Shown: piece after piece, positions 63,903 to 64,000 of the stretch | Layout: each line of letters begins with the position of its first letter | How positions within the stretch are numbered: position 1 is the stretch's first letter | DNA from: Pseudomonas massiliensis | Lineage (GTDB): Bacteria > Pseudomonadota > Gammaproteobacteria > Pseudomonadales > Pseudomonadaceae | Assembly (NCBI RefSeq): GCF_000826105.1 | Contig: NZ_CCYK01000004.1 | Location: 396,001 to 460,000, forward strand | Length of the DNA stretch: 64,000 nucleotides | Direction of reading: 5' to 3' | Program-made: the position numbers and the translations under genes | Notes under the pieces: generated by a model | What the model saw: only the letters and a program-made list of their open reading frames with translations | Told to the model about the DNA's origin: nothing | Databases searched by the model: none

Positions 63903-63930
63903 TTGACGGCCTTTCGAAACCCCTTATAAT
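63903..63930 (+). promoter_or_regulatory. Strong sigma-70 promoter, probably of an rRNA operon
   Basis: TTGACG (63903-63908), a 16-bp spacer, and the perfect TATAAT (63925-63930), followed by a GC-rich discriminator (GCGCCCC). An AT-rich, UP-element-like stretch (TTTATTCAAATAAG) lies upstream. This is the usual form of stringently controlled rRNA promoters, and in other Pseudomonas tyrS/tyrZ is followed by a 16S-23S-5S operon. The mature 16S RNA is not within the window. Confidence 0.75.
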
Positions 63931-64000
63931 GCGCCCCACTTCCAGCGACAACGGAACGGCAAACTCCTTGAGAATCAACGAGTTAGCGGTTAAGGTAAGC

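Overview
The window is a chromosomal segment of a Pseudomonas species. It is GC-rich, and from the tRNA at about 21.7 kb to the right edge it follows the gene order known from Pseudomonas genomes: rpoD-dnaG-rpsU-tsaD-plsY-folB-folK-cca, spoVR-yeaH-prkA, glpE-apaH-apaG-rsmA-pdxA-surA-lptD, amgK-murU-djlA, rpe-gph-trpE, trpGDC, crp/vfr, osmC, speD, coq7, hemJ, argC, erpA, anmK, an M23 peptidase and tyrS. The final bases carry a strong sigma70 promoter that probably drives an rRNA operon just beyond the edge. I cannot fix the species; the P. putida group is plausible.

The left third (1-21.3 kb) is accessory. It holds: (i) a PfeS/PfeR two-component system divergent from a PfeA/FepA-type enterobactin receptor with a Fur box between them; (ii) a class II Fic protein with a winged-helix tail, whose start region carries a four-fold palindromic repeat; (iii) a YcaC-like hydrolase; (iv) a delta-60/RTX protein; (v) an 11.9-kb catabolic island (9.4-21.3 kb). 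The island has a GntR/FCD regulator, a proline-racemase-superfamily protein with Ser in place of the first catalytic Cys, a DapA-fold lyase, a polar amino acid ABC importer, a DadA-like oxidase, a BADH-type aldehyde dehydrogenase, two SDRs, a heme-degrading-domain protein (UPF0303) and two paralogous binding proteins. Both binding-protein genes carry the same operator-like sequence upstream. The layout resembles hydroxyproline catabolism, but the substrate is unknown.

The core part holds macromolecular synthesis (rpsU-dnaG-rpoD), folate, tRNA maturation and modification (cca, tsaD), the stationary-phase prkA-yeaH-spoVR operon, the outer-membrane/rRNA-methylation operon lptD-surA-pdxA-rsmA-apaG-apaH-glpE, peptidoglycan recycling (amgK, murU, anmK), tryptophan synthesis (trpE, trpGDC), the cAMP receptor protein, and polyamine, ubiquinone, heme, arginine and Fe-S functions.

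The most notable points are the Ser-variant catabolic island with its shared operator, the Fic operator array, a trp leader peptide embedded in frame in the 3' end of gph, a CCA-adding enzyme with a decayed HD domain, and an apparently empty trpE-trpG tailocin site.
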